DNA from: Acidimicrobiales bacterium
Lineage (GTDB): Bacteria > Actinomycetota > Acidimicrobiia > Acidimicrobiales > Palsa-688
Assembly: GCA_030039575.1 (NCBI GenBank)
Contig: JASHVH010000268.1
Location: forward strand, 1-20,214
Length of the DNA stretch: 20,214 nucleotides
Reading direction: 5' to 3'
Below are positions 1-7,995 of this stretch, piece after piece. Made by a program: the position numbers and the translations under genes. Positions within the stretch are counted from its first letter, which is position 1, and the number at the start of each line of letters is the position of its first letter. The notes beneath the pieces were generated by a model, which was given only the letters and a program-made list of their open reading frames with translations, searched no databases and was not told the DNA's origin.

Positions 1-58
1 CCGTTACACCGCAGCGCGCGGTCCAGGGGCACGGTTTTGGCGAGCGTCGTGCTGCGGG

Positions 59-2470
59 CTAAATAGTGGGGTACTTGGCTCTGAGCGCGGCCAGAGCTTC
101 GTGGAACGGCGCCTCGATGTAAAGGGTGTGGTCTTCCCGGCCATGATGGTGGGTGACGGTCCGGGCGGGGTAGTAGGCGGCCGTATGACGGACATACTCG
201 AGGCCACCCTCGACCAGCGTGAGCAGGTAGCGAGCGGCCTGCTCGTCGCGTGGTCCCGGCTCTCCGCCGGTGGTGATATAAACCGGCGAAGTATGGGCGA
301 AAATAGGGCGCTCCCAATCGTCGGAATGGTTGCCATCGGCGCCCCGGCACCGGGCGGCCACCCAGGCCGGCCCGGGGACGTGCACCGGTTCGCTCAGCGC
401 TAAGCGGCTGCGGGGCCCCTCAGGGTGCTCCGTGGAGGCAACCACGTGACCCTGTACCACGATCTCGAGCGACGACAACGGGAAAATGCTCTCGGCCCAC
501 GCCTCCACCTGGACCGTCCCGGGGCCGCTGAGCTCGACGGTGTCGCCGATGCGATGGCCGTCCACGGCTAACTGGATGATCGGCCCCCCAGACAGGAACG
601 TGCGCCCGGCCTGAACGGCCGCGCACCACGCCGGGTAGGAGAACTCCTCGTCCAGTTGGGCGTAAGTACGGTACAGGCCGACCGGCACCCCGCTGGTCAT
701 CTTGTCCGTCCCTCCTACCAGAGGGAGCCGGTACCCGGCGCTCAAGTAGCGGTAATAGGCCTCCTCTTTGTGCGGGTCCCAGTTCAGGGACTCGATGGCA
801 TCGGCGCGGCCGGTGGCGGCAAGGACGGCCTGTTCCCCGTTGGGCACGGGGAAGTGCGGGATAACGACGGTCCCCCCTTGGGCGTGAGCCCGGTCGGCCC
901 AATCGGACATTGTCGACTCGAGCGCGCCGCCCAGCTCGCCTTCGCTGGGCCCGTCGGTGCACCAGGGCATCACCGGTTCCTTCAGGCCCCACAAGATGAG
1001 GTGGCCCAGGACGTGCTGGCGGTTTTCCTGGCCTACGTAGGTGACATAACCGCCGTCTGGCGTCGTGCTCACCCGTCCCGTGAAGTCCTCGGTATTGGTG
1101 AACAGCGACCCCCACTGTGACTGGAGCAGGTTGACGACCCGGAGGTCCTCGCACTGCTGTTCCAGGTGGGCTCCTTGGGTCGAGAGGAAATGGACGTGGG
1201 AGTCCCCGGAGTACCAACCCGACGCCGCCATATCGGTCCAGCGGGAGATCTGTAGCGTCAGCTCCCGCCGGCCCGGCTCAATCTGGACACGTTGGTGCAG
1301 GGGGGTGTACTCAAACCCTCTGGCCACATCGACCAGGACCTCGCCTCGAGGGAGCCACCCTTGGCAGGTCCCGTCGATGCAGGCGTAGGTGACGTCCCCG
1401 AGCCGGACATCGCCCCCGACGTCGATGTGCCAGGTGCCCAGGTTGGAGTTGACCTGGTTGTGGTGCCCGTGGGGCTGGAACGGCACCCCCTCGGGGCTGC
1501 GGAAATGAACGCGGCACGGGACAGGGCGCCCGGTCTGGGCGTCGAGGACGCGGACATGAGCCCAGTTCCGGCCCCGGTCGGCGAGCTGGAGACGAGCCCC
1601 TCCGTTCACGACGGGGTTCCCGCTCTCGAGCTCAGCCCAGCGCACCTGGGCCAGTTCCTTGCCGTCCTGGTTCAGGGTGACGGTGGCCGACGGGAGCGAT
1701 GCCACCTCGACGTACGAGGCGCCTTGGGCCCGGCGGCCCCAGCCGGCGACGGCCGCCTTGTCTTCGGACGGTAAGGGCTGCACATAGGTCGCTACTCCCC
1801 GGTCGACCTGCACCTGTAAGTCATTCGCACCACCGTCGACCGTGATCACGACCGGCCGGCGGGGAGTACGTACGAAGGGGTGCTCTTCGGCCCGGCTCAG
1901 CGTGATGGCCCCGACGACGAAGGGATGGGTGACTGGTACGAGCTCGATGGCGTCGAGCACCAAGTCCGGCCGCGGGTTGGCCCAGGACCACAGGTAGTAC
2001 TCCTGAGCGCTGGCCTGAGTGGACTCGCATTGCCGCCAGCCCGCCATCGCGAACGGCCCTTCGTGAAGGGGCTGGAGGCCGTCGGACTGGTCCGGCACGG
2101 CCAGGAACGGCAAGAGCCCCCAACCCGTCGGCACTACCGCGATCTCGAAGCGTTGGCGGACCGCGACGGAGAAACTCTTTGCCCCCTGCAGGTGGAAGCG
2201 GTACTCCGCCACCACCACCCCGGTACCCTCGATGTCGCTGGCCGGGGCGGCCAGCTGACGGTGGGCGATGACTACGTGACGGGCAGGCCGCTGGACGTCG
2301 ACCCGGACAGGGCTTCCCGAGGGTGCGATGCAACAACGTCCCGGGTCATCGGCGACGAGGAACGGCAGGCCCCGCCACAACTGCTCGCCGAGCCGGGGTG
2401 CACTGACCTCCAGCAATGACGCCCCGGCATTGCAGTAGGCGGATAGGTCCAGCGGCTCGTAGTCAGTCAT
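59..2470 (-). CDS. CehA/McbA-family metallohydrolase (PHP-like domain), 803 aa
   Basis: Large cytosolic protein without signal peptide or membrane segments. The C-terminal half carries a PHP-like metal-dependent hydrolase domain: SGDSHVHF at about residues 421-428 supplies the first metal histidines, followed by GQENRQ (481-486), VIPHFP (537-542) and VGGTDK (585-590), which look like the remaining ligands. The N-terminal ~400 residues look beta-rich, and a stretch around 300-410 resembles a carboxypeptidase-regulatory-like sandwich (VRVLDAQTGRPVPCRVHF). The family takes its name from carbaryl hydrolase CehA and McbA, but most members have unknown substrates, so the hydrolysed bond cannot be named. 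It starts with ATG; only a weak GGGGA lies upstream. The nudC-like gene ends 47 bp upstream on the same strand, so co-transcription is likely. Family assignment is fairly sure, substrate unknown. Confidence 0.85.
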   Translation of the reverse strand: MTDYEPLDLSAYCNAGASLLEVSAPRLGEQLWRGLPFLVADDPGRCCIAPSGSPVRVDVQRPARHVVIAHRQLAAPASDIEGTGVVVAEYRFHLQGAKSFSVAVRQRFEIAVVPTGWGLLPFLAVPDQSDGLQPLHEGPFAMAGWRQCESTQASAQEYYLWSWANPRPDLVLDAIELVPVTHPFVVGAITLSRAEEHPFVRTPRRPVVITVDGGANDLQVQVDRGVATYVQPLPSEDKAAVAGWGRRAQGASYVEVASLPSATVTLNQDGKELAQVRWAELESGNPVVNGGARLQLADRGRNWAHVRVLDAQTGRPVPCRVHFRSPEGVPFQPHGHHNQVNSNLGTWHIDVGGDVRLGDVTYACIDGTCQGWLPRGEVLVDVARGFEYTPLHQRVQIEPGRRELTLQISRWTDMAASGWYSGDSHVHFLSTQGAHLEQQCEDLRVVNLLQSQWGSLFTNTEDFTGRVSTTPDGGYVTYVGQENRQHVLGHLILWGLKEPVMPWCTDGPSEGELGGALESTMSDWADRAHAQGGTVVIPHFPVPNGEQAVLAATGRADAIESLNWDPHKEEAYYRYLSAGYRLPLVGGTDKMTSGVPVGLYRTYAQLDEEFSYPAWCAAVQAGRTFLSGGPIIQLAVDGHRIGDTVELSGPGTVQVEAWAESIFPLSSLEIVVQGHVVASTEHPEGPRSRLALSEPVHVPGPAWVAARCRGADGNHSDDWERPIFAHTSPVYITTGGEPGPRDEQAARYLLTLVEGGLEYVRHTAAYYPARTVTHHHGREDHTLYIEAPFHEALAALRAKYPTI

Positions 2471-2517
2471 GAGGACATGTTCCCCGGCCAGTCAAGTGAG
2501 TTGTCCGGCCGGCCGGT

Positions 2518-3288
2518 TTACAGGGCTTCCTGATGAGGCGAGCGCCGCCGCCATGCCTCGATCAACGCCCGGGCAATACTTATTTCGCCCGGCAGGGCGG
2601 GGAGGTCAGAGGGCCAGAACCACCCGGCATCGGCTATTTCGTCCCCGTCCGGGGCCAGGTCCCCAGAAGCGTACCGGGCGAAAAAGCCGATCATGAGCGA
2701 GTGGGGGAACGGCCAGGGTTGGCTCCCGAAGTAACGCAGGTCACCCACTTCGATCCCAACTTCCTCGCGAATTTCGCGGTGTACCGCCTGCTCCAACGTC
2801 TCGCCGGGCTCCACGAACCCGGCCACGCACGAGTACATACCGCCCGGGAACCGGGCGTTCCTGGCCAGGAGCGCCCTTCCGTCGCCTCGCTCCACCAGGA
2901 CTATCACGGCCGGGGCCAGGCGCGGGAAGCCCGTTTGGCCGCACTGGGGGCAGCGCCTGGACCGCTCGTCGGCCATCGGTTCTGTCGGGTGAGCGCAGCG
3001 ACCGCAGAATTGATGGGCCCGGTCCCAGGCAACTATCTGTACCGCCCGGCCGGCGATCGCCCAGACCTGCTCGTCCACTACCCCCCACAACTGCCGCAAC
3101 CCGACAAACCCCGTACCGTCCGCCTCCTCCTCTTCCACGGCGATGCAAGGCAACCCGTCAAGGTGGCCAAGGAAATGCCCATGCTCGAGGAACGGGCCTT
3201 CTTCGACCGCCACTAAATCGCCGCGCACCCGCACCACCAGGCTCGGTGCGCCGGGGCGGGCGCTGCTACGGAACCCCAGTTCGAACAT
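2518..3288 (-). CDS. nudC: NudC-type NAD(+)/NADH diphosphatase (Nudix hydrolase)
   Basis: Predicted to hydrolyse NAD(H) to NMN(H) and AMP; family members also remove NAD caps from RNA 5' ends. Numbering from a TTG at 3312, the order is: N-terminal domain, a zinc ribbon with Cys103, Cys106, Cys121 and Cys124 (CGRC...CPQC), a Nudix box from Gly165 (GFVEPGE...REIREEVGI, residues 165-187), and the NudC-diagnostic SQPWPFPHS at 197-205. Length, about 256-264 residues, is normal for NudC. The start is ambiguous: ATG at 3288 (MFELGF) has no clear ribosome site, while TTG at 3312 forms a TTGA overlap with the stop of the upstream kinase gene and could be translationally coupled. I give the ATG. It sits between the kinase and CehA-type genes in one orientation. 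Confidence 0.92.
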   Translation of the reverse strand: MFELGFRSSARPGAPSLVVRVRGDLVAVEEGPFLEHGHFLGHLDGLPCIAVEEEEADGTGFVGLRQLWGVVDEQVWAIAGRAVQIVAWDRAHQFCGRCAHPTEPMADERSRRCPQCGQTGFPRLAPAVIVLVERGDGRALLARNARFPGGMYSCVAGFVEPGETLEQAVHREIREEVGIEVGDLRYFGSQPWPFPHSLMIGFFARYASGDLAPDGDEIADAGWFWPSDLPALPGEISIARALIEAWRRRSPHQEAL

Positions 3289-3308
3289 CTTGACCGACCC
3301 TATTGCGT

Positions 3309-3947
3309 TCAAGGCGCCTTGACTACCAAATCGGCCCGGTCCCTAAAGGCCTCGATCCTGACGGTGTTGCGTTCGTCCACGTCGCGCACCCATTGCCAGG
3401 CCTCCGCCTCGCTCCGGCCGTGTGCGATGTGGCGGGCCACAAGGCGGGGCAAGCGGACCGCTTGGTCCAGTTCGAGGTACCACACCTCGTCGATGAGGGG
3501 CCGGGCACGGTCCCACGGCCGTGAACCTCCGAGCAGGTAATTGCCCTCGGTCACCACCAGGCGAGCTGAGGGCGGTATGGGGATGGCCCCGGCTATCGGT
3601 TCCTCGAGATCCCGGCGAAAGGCCGGTGCATATACGGTCTCGTCCAGCTCATCCCGGATGCGAGCCAGAAGGGCCACGTAGCCGCCCACGTCGAAGGTGT
3701 CCGGCGCTCCTTTGCGGGACGCCCGGCCCAGCCGTTGGAGCTCGACCTGGGCCAGGTGGAAGCCGTCCATTGGCACGAGCACGGCGTCGCCTCCAAGGCG
3801 GTCTGCGAGCAGTCCGGCCAGCGTGGACTTGCCGGCGCCGGGCGGCCCCGTTACGCCCACCACGGCCCGAGGCTGGTGCCCCGCCACCGCTCGCGCCCGC
3901 TCCGCAAGGCCGTCCAGGTCCCAAGAGCCGCTCTCACTGGTGGGCAT
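3309..3947 (-). CDS. P-loop nucleoside/nucleotide (or sugar) kinase, YggC/FrcK-like
   Basis: A 212-residue cytosolic kinase of the uridine-kinase/pantothenate-kinase-like P-loop group. Seen: Walker A GPPGAGKS at 34-41, PMDGFHL at 59-65 (substrate-loop aspartate as in uridine kinases), TEGNYLL at 133-139 (Walker-B-like), and RHIAHGRSEAEAW near 172-184 with DERN at 191-194, a lid-type arginine segment. This motif set is typical of the YggC/FrcK clade annotated as nucleoside/nucleotide kinase; FrcK sits in a fructose ABC-transporter operon in rhizobia, so a sugar substrate is possible. ATG at 3947 has no obvious Shine-Dalgarno sequence. Its TGA overlaps a possible TTG start of the nudC-like gene (3309-3312). 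The GH26 gene ends 87 bp upstream in the same direction. Confidence 0.8.
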   Translation of the reverse strand: MPTSESGSWDLDGLAERARAVAGHQPRAVVGVTGPPGAGKSTLAGLLADRLGGDAVLVPMDGFHLAQVELQRLGRASRKGAPDTFDVGGYVALLARIRDELDETVYAPAFRRDLEEPIAGAIPIPPSARLVVTEGNYLLGGSRPWDRARPLIDEVWYLELDQAVRLPRLVARHIAHGRSEAEAWQWVRDVDERNTVRIEAFRDRADLVVKAP

Positions 3948-4034
3948 GGTAAGAGTGGAGCCTGCGTCTGTGGGTGGGCTGGGGCATGCCGGCTTAGATG
4001 GTACCTGAGCGCTCTACCGGATCAGCCCCGTTTA

Positions 4035-5084
4035 TCAGTGGAAATCGCTGCTCGAGATCCCGGCGATGAAAGCTCGCTCCGAGGCAGGCGAGCTCTGGAT
4101 ACGCCAATCAGTTTCCTTATTGAAGTTGAACCAAACAAAACCTCGGATGGCCGGGGTCATTTTCAGGTAGGCAAAGAACTCCGTGATCCACTGGGCCTTG
4201 TTGCCGCCGTCCTCGGTGCTTGCCACTTCGCACAGTACGATGGGCAGGTTGGTAATGCGACGTACGTTCAAAACGGTAGGCCCGAACACCTCTTGCGGGC
4301 TTTCCCACGTTTGCGTCGGCCGTGAGGTGCCCCAGTTGTAGCCGTCCAGGCCGACCATGTTGACGTACGCATTGCCCGGGTACAACTCCGCCAACGGCGT
4401 TGACCCGCGGTAAACGACGCTGGGGTCCCAGACCCATACCACGTTGGCCGCCCCCGCCTTTGAGAAAATGTCGTGCACGTGACGCCACGCTTCGACGTAT
4501 TGCGCGGTCTGGTTCCCGTTTACCCCCGGAGACCACGGGTTCCAATTCCCGTTCATCTCGGGCGCGAACCGCAACAAGATCGGCTTTCCCCATGCGGCGA
4601 CCTCGTCTGCCCACCTGGTGATCAACGCATCGTGTGCGCCGCTGATGATGCTCTCCAGAGAGTACGCGGGTTGGTCAGTGATCGGGCCGTTGCTATCTTC
4701 GGGCTCCCACGCCAGCATTGGCGTCGCCCCCAAGTCCCAAATGGCGGTGGCAGCCTGGGCGTTGAAGTCGGGGCCTGAGGCGAAATCCTGGTAGTAACTG
4801 ACAATGCTCACCGAGCGTCCCACCAGCTTTTCGAAAGCATTGAGGGCCACCAGGTTGGTCGGCAGCCCGGGCAGGGCAACGCCGAAAGAGCCGGTCTCAG
4901 TTGACCCACTGGACATGCCAACAGGTATTGCCACTCGGCTCGGGCCGGGCGCGGCAGCGGCCGGGCGCTGGTAGCTCGATAGGCCGGCCAAGCCCGGCAG
5001 CGTTACGAGGCCCAGCAGCAGCGCCCTGCTGCACCGTGGACGGCGCACGCGGCTACGCCTAAGCGTGTGCCGGGCTACCGACAT
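4035..5084 (-). CDS. Secreted glycoside hydrolase, GH26 (beta-mannanase) type
   Basis: 349 residues from ATG at 5084. Basic N-terminus, hydrophobic stretch at 21-36 and an AAAA site near 42-45 indicate export by a cleavable signal peptide. The mature part is a TIM-barrel hydrolase: RFAPEMNGNW at 172-181 gives the likely acid/base Glu176, LDGYNWG at 246-252 is a conserved substrate loop, LCEVAST at 284-290 gives the likely nucleophile Glu286, and VWFNFNKETDW at 317-327 is the aromatic C-terminal strand. This matches the GH26 pattern (beta-mannanases and relatives); the exact glycan is not deducible. An ORF extension to 5153 exists, but a promoter-like pair at 5094-5121 puts transcription just ahead of 5084, so I use 5084. 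It is divergent from the amino-acid importer and may be its own unit or lead into the kinase-nudC-cehA genes. Confidence 0.82.
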   Translation of the reverse strand: MSVARHTLRRSRVRRPRCSRALLLGLVTLPGLAGLSSYQRPAAAAPGPSRVAIPVGMSSGSTETGSFGVALPGLPTNLVALNAFEKLVGRSVSIVSYYQDFASGPDFNAQAATAIWDLGATPMLAWEPEDSNGPITDQPAYSLESIISGAHDALITRWADEVAAWGKPILLRFAPEMNGNWNPWSPGVNGNQTAQYVEAWRHVHDIFSKAGAANVVWVWDPSVVYRGSTPLAELYPGNAYVNMVGLDGYNWGTSRPTQTWESPQEVFGPTVLNVRRITNLPIVLCEVASTEDGGNKAQWITEFFAYLKMTPAIRGFVWFNFNKETDWRIQSSPASERAFIAGISSSDFH

Positions 5085-5093
5085 AGCGATTAC

Positions 5094-5121
5094 ATTAGAG
5101 CCCTGGTGGGCAGCCGGGCAA
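5094..5121 (-). promoter_or_regulatory. Candidate promoter of the GH26 gene, near-leaderless
   Basis: On the minus strand a -35-like TTGCCC (plus 5116-5121) and a -10-like TCTAAT (plus 5094-5099, 5 of 6 to consensus) are separated by 16 bp. The -10 ends 9 bp before ATG at 5084, so the transcript would start about 2 bases ahead of the start codon, consistent with the lack of a Shine-Dalgarno sequence. Pattern-based inference only. Confidence 0.45.
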
Positions 5122-5178
5122 CACTCCGGTTCTTGTGCCCCCGGCGGCACCACTGACGACGCAGACGGCGTCGCACCT

Positions 5179-5211
5179 GGTCAGAGGCAACAACAAATCG
5201 TCTTTCTGACC
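5179..5211. promoter_or_regulatory. Inverted repeat GGTCAGA-N19-TCTGACC in the divergent intergenic region
   Basis: Perfect 7-bp arms at 5179-5185 and 5205-5211. The right arm covers the proposed -35 element of the amino-acid importer promoter, so a regulator bound here could block or loop that promoter. A smaller perfect stem, CGACGC/GCGTCG, lies nearby at 5157-5173. No known factor is recognised. Confidence 0.35.
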
Positions 5212-5235
5212 CACTAAACTCCACGTCGCTACGAT
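5206..5235 (+). promoter_or_regulatory. Candidate promoter of the amino-acid ABC importer operon
   Basis: CTGACC at 5206-5211 (4 of 6 to the -35 consensus) and TACGAT at 5230-5235 (TAnnnT type -10) are spaced by 18 bp. A start near 5242 would leave a roughly 20-base leader containing the strong ribosome site GGAGG at 5251-5255, seven bases before ATG 5263. Confidence 0.4.
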
Positions 5236-5262
5236 TGACCTGCAACGCCTGGAGGAAACGAA

Positions 5263-6099
5263 ATGTATATGGTAAGAGCAGCTAAGCTAACGCGCGGGCT
5301 GGTGGCGGCGCTGGCTTCGCTGGTGGTGGCCGCAGCTGCCGGTAGCGGCACAGCCAATGCGAGCTCGCTCCACGTACCGGGCAAATACGCGTCCGGCATC
5401 CGGATGGCAATGGACGCCACTTACCCACCTGACGAGTTTATCCAAAACGGCCATATTGTCGGTTTTGACGCGGATTTGGGCCAAGCCCTTGGGAAAGTCC
5501 TCGGCGTCAAAGTGTCCATGGTCGACGCCACCTTTGACACCATTATCCCGGGCATCGTGGACGGCAAATTCGACGTCGGCAACTCCTCGTTCACGGACAC
5601 CAAGGCTCGAGAAGGTCAAGTAACGTTCATAGACTATTTCAAAGCCGGGGAAGGCTTCTACGAAAGAGCTAACAACACGCAGTCTTTCAACGGGCTCAAG
5701 TCGCTCTGCGGTCACTCGGTGGCCGTCGAGACCGGGACCACCGAACAGAGCGATGCCGAGACGCAAGCCAAGTCGTGCCATGTCACTGTCCTGTCCTATG
5801 CCGACCAGAACCAAGCCAACCTGGCGGTCTCCGACGGGCGCGCTGACCTCGGCTTCGCCGACTCTCAGGTGGCGGCCTACATCGTCCACCTTTCGCACGG
5901 TACGTTCAAGCTGACTGGGACACCGTTTTCGACGGCCCCGTACGGTTTCATCGTGGCGAAGAACAGCGGTTTGGCGGCCCCGTTGCTGGCCGCGGTGAAG
6001 ACCCTGATGGCAGACGGCCAGTACAAGAAAATCTTGGACAAATGGGGCGTAGAGCAGGGCGCGATCACTACGGCCCGGATAAATGGCGTTTCCAGCTAG
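5263..6099 (+). CDS. Amino-acid ABC transporter substrate-binding protein
   Basis: 278-residue exported solute-binding protein of the SBP_bac_3 (polar amino acid, HisJ/GlnH-like) family. Residues 1-33 form a signal peptide: positive start, hydrophobic 11-26, and ANA before Ser34. There is no lipobox cysteine, so it is not an obvious lipoprotein. Binding-fold hallmarks follow: DATYPPDEF (51-59), GFDADLGQALGKVLG (67-81), FDTIIPGIVDGKFDVG (91-106), SVAVETGTTEQ (152-162), YGFIVAK (227-233) and a C-terminal YKKILDKWGV (254-263). ATG at 5263 follows GGAGG with 7-base spacing. First gene of the importer, 37 bp ahead of the permease gene. The amino acid transported cannot be told from sequence. Confidence 0.93.
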   Translation: MYMVRAAKLTRGLVAALASLVVAAAAGSGTANASSLHVPGKYASGIRMAMDATYPPDEFIQNGHIVGFDADLGQALGKVLGVKVSMVDATFDTIIPGIVDGKFDVGNSSFTDTKAREGQVTFIDYFKAGEGFYERANNTQSFNGLKSLCGHSVAVETGTTEQSDAETQAKSCHVTVLSYADQNQANLAVSDGRADLGFADSQVAAYIVHLSHGTFKLTGTPFSTAPYGFIVAKNSGLAAPLLAAVKTLMADGQYKKILDKWGVEQGAITTARINGVSS

Positions 6100-6136
6100 G
6101 CGCCTTTGGAGTAGCTGACCTGCTCGCCAGGAGGTA

Positions 6137-7195
6137 ATGGGCACGGCTGAACCTGCCAAGACACCAGGCCGGCCTGGCGCCGACACGCAAGTGGTGCCGC
6201 TGCGCCACCCGGGCCGCCCGCGCACCGAGATGCAAGTGGTGCCGTTGCGCCACCCAGGCCGCTGGGTGGCGGCAGCGGTGGTTTGCCTCCTGGCCGCCAT
6301 GGCTGTACATTCGCTGTTTTTTTCGAATGTCAAGCGGGACGGCGTCACAGAGTCGCGCTTCGAGTGGGACATCATAAACCACTACTTCTTTTCGACCGGG
6401 GTCCTGGAGGGGCTCGGGGTTACCCTGGCCCTGACCGCGGTGGCAATGGCCGGCGGGATCCTGCTCGGTGTGGTCCTGTCGATTATGCGGTTGTCACCCA
6501 ACCCGATCGTGACCGGGAGCTCATGGGTTTATATCTGGTTTTTCCGCGGGACACCCGTATTGGTGCAGCTCCTGTTCTGGTACAACGCCGCCTATATATT
6601 CCCCAGTTTCACCCTTGGTGTACCCTTCGGCCCCGCCTTGGCCCATTTCAACCTGAACTCCTGGCTGACACCGTTCGTGGCCGCCTGCCTCGGGCTGGCT
6701 CTGAACGAGGGCGCATACATGGCGGAGATCATCCGGGCCGGGATTATCTCGGTCGACGAGGGACAAACCGAAGCGGCGCAGTCGCTCGGGATGTCGCGGT
6801 TGCAAGCGTTGCGCTTGATCGTTTTGCCCCAGGCGATGCGAGTGGTGATCCCACCGACGGGCAACGAGACCATCTCGATGTTGAAGACGTCGTCACTCGC
6901 TTCTGTTGTGGTCGCGCCGGAACTGCTGTTCCGCGTTGAGCAAATATACGCGGCCAACTACTACGTCATACCGTTGCTCATGGTGGCCAGCCTTCAGTAC
7001 CTCTGGGTGACGTCGGTCCTCATGGTGGGCCAGTACTACCTCGAACGTCATTATGCGCGGGGCGCCGCCCGTCAGCTCCCACCCACCCCGTTACAACGCT
7101 TGCGCCGCTGGCTGCTGATCCGTCCAGATGAGCACAGGTGGGCCAGGTTGGCCCACCCGAAAACTGTACCTCTGGCCGGGTACCCGCATGAATGA
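6137..7195 (+). CDS. Amino-acid ABC transporter permease (HisM/GlnP type)
   Basis: 352 residues with an unusually long, basic cytoplasmic N-terminus followed by hydrophobic membrane segments around 44-62, 92-116, 130-158, 178-192, 252-266 and 276-298. The ATPase-contacting EAA loop is [17 protein letters not shown] at 212-228, with [10 protein letters not shown] and [13 protein letters not shown] after it, typical of the HisM/GlnP family. The N-terminal tail contains an internal duplication: [10 protein letters not shown] occurs at 18-27 and again at 33-42. A short hydrophilic C-terminal tail is present. AGGAGG at 6129-6134 is only two bases from ATG 6137. The last 8 bp overlap the ATPase gene start, indicating coupled translation. 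Confidence 0.93.
   Translation: MGTAEPAKTPGRPGADTQVVPLRHPGRPRTEMQVVPLRHPGRWVAAAVVCLLAAMAVHSLFFSNVKRDGVTESRFEWDIINHYFFSTGVLEGLGVTLALTAVAMAGGILLGVVLSIMRLSPNPIVTGSSWVYIWFFRGTPVLVQLLFWYNAAYIFPSFTLGVPFGPALAHFNLNSWLTPFVAACLGLALNEGAYMAEIIRAGIISVDEGQTEAAQSLGMSRLQALRLIVLPQAMRVVIPPTGNETISMLKTSSLASVVVAPELLFRVEQIYAANYYVIPLLMVASLQYLWVTSVLMVGQYYLERHYARGAARQLPPTPLQRLRRWLLIRPDEHRWARLAHPKTVPLAGYPHE
6187..6262 (+). repeat. In-frame tandem duplication in the permease N-terminus
   Basis: Two 31-bp copies, 6187-6217 and 6232-6262, differ at only two positions and are offset by exactly 45 bp (15 codons). Both differences are synonymous (Leu codon CTG/TTG, and Pro CCG/CCA), so both copies encode [10 protein letters not shown]. 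The 14-bp palindrome CCAGGCCGGCCTGG lies just upstream at 6164-6177. Confidence 0.9.
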
Positions 7196-7952
7196 AGTGA
7201 TGGTCTCCGCGGAGGGGGTGCGCAAACACTTCGGGCGGCTCGAGGTCTTGCGTGGCATCGACCTCGAGGTGCGTGCGGGAGAGGTGCTGTGCATGATCGG
7301 GCCATCAGGGGCAGGGAAATCCACTTTCCTGCGTTGTATCAACCACCTCGAGAAGATTGACGAGGGACGCCTCACCGTCGACGGGGAGCTCGTCGGGTAC
7401 CGGGAGCACTCTGGCCGTCTGTACGAGTTGCGAGACCGGGAGGTAGGCCAGCGGCGCGCCCAGATAGGCATGGTTTTCCAGCATTTCAACCTGTTCCCGC
7501 ACATGACGGCGCTCGAGAACGTCACCGTTGGGCCGCTCAAGGTCAAGCACGAAGACAAGGGTGCGGCGACGGAACGGGGCCGCGAGATGTTGCGCCGGGT
7601 GGGGTTGGCCGACAAGGTCGTCGCCTACCCCAGGCAGCTGTCCGGTGGGCAACAGCAACGAGTGGCCATCGCCCGGGCCCTTTGCATGCAGCCGAAATTG
7701 ATGCTTTTCGACGAGCCCACCTCAGCTCTCGACCCCGAATTGGTGAGCGATGTGCTGGACGTGATGCGCTCGCTGGCGGACGACGGCATGACTATGGTAG
7801 TCGTCACCCACGAAATGGGCTTCGCGCGGGAGGTGGGCGACAGCCTCGTGTTCATGGACGAAGGAGTGATCGTCGAGTCAGGGCCGCCCAAGTCCGTGCT
7901 CACCAGCCCCCGGCACGAACGGACCCAGGCTTTCCTGTCCCGTATCCTTTGA
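7188..7952 (+). CDS. Amino-acid ABC transporter ATP-binding protein (GlnQ/HisP type)
   Basis: 254-residue ATPase that powers the importer. Seen in order: Walker A GPSGAGKS at 38-45, Q-loop [17 protein letters not shown] at 96-112, signature LSGGQQQR at 151-158, Walker [15 protein letters not shown] at 171-184 and H-loop VVTHEM with His208. A short insertion around 64-92, ahead of the Q-loop, separates it from the shortest GlnQ proteins, as in other high-GC Gram-positives. I chose ATG 7188 (MNEVMVS), overlapping the permease stop by 8 bp; an upstream in-frame start at 7128 would lie fully inside the permease gene. ATG 7200 is another possibility. It completes a full importer with the two genes before it. 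Confidence 0.95.
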   Translation: MNEVMVSAEGVRKHFGRLEVLRGIDLEVRAGEVLCMIGPSGAGKSTFLRCINHLEKIDEGRLTVDGELVGYREHSGRLYELRDREVGQRRAQIGMVFQHFNLFPHMTALENVTVGPLKVKHEDKGAATERGREMLRRVGLADKVVAYPRQLSGGQQQRVAIARALCMQPKLMLFDEPTSALDPELVSDVLDVMRSLADDGMTMVVVTHEMGFAREVGDSLVFMDEGVIVESGPPKSVLTSPRHERTQAFLSRIL

Positions 7953-7995
7953 CGCCGGTGATGCGCCGGAGCCCGGTTCGGGCCACAATTGACAC

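Noticed and set aside
3948..4034. tRNA-like fragment GGTAGAGCG on the minus strand between the GH26 and kinase genes
   Set aside because: No T-arm GGTTCGA-type sequence, no matching acceptor stem and no sensible anticodon arm.
5287..6375. 362-residue open frame on the minus strand opposite the amino-acid binding protein
   Set aside because: Shadow frame; the plus strand has a ribosome site, signal peptide and a full binding-protein fold.
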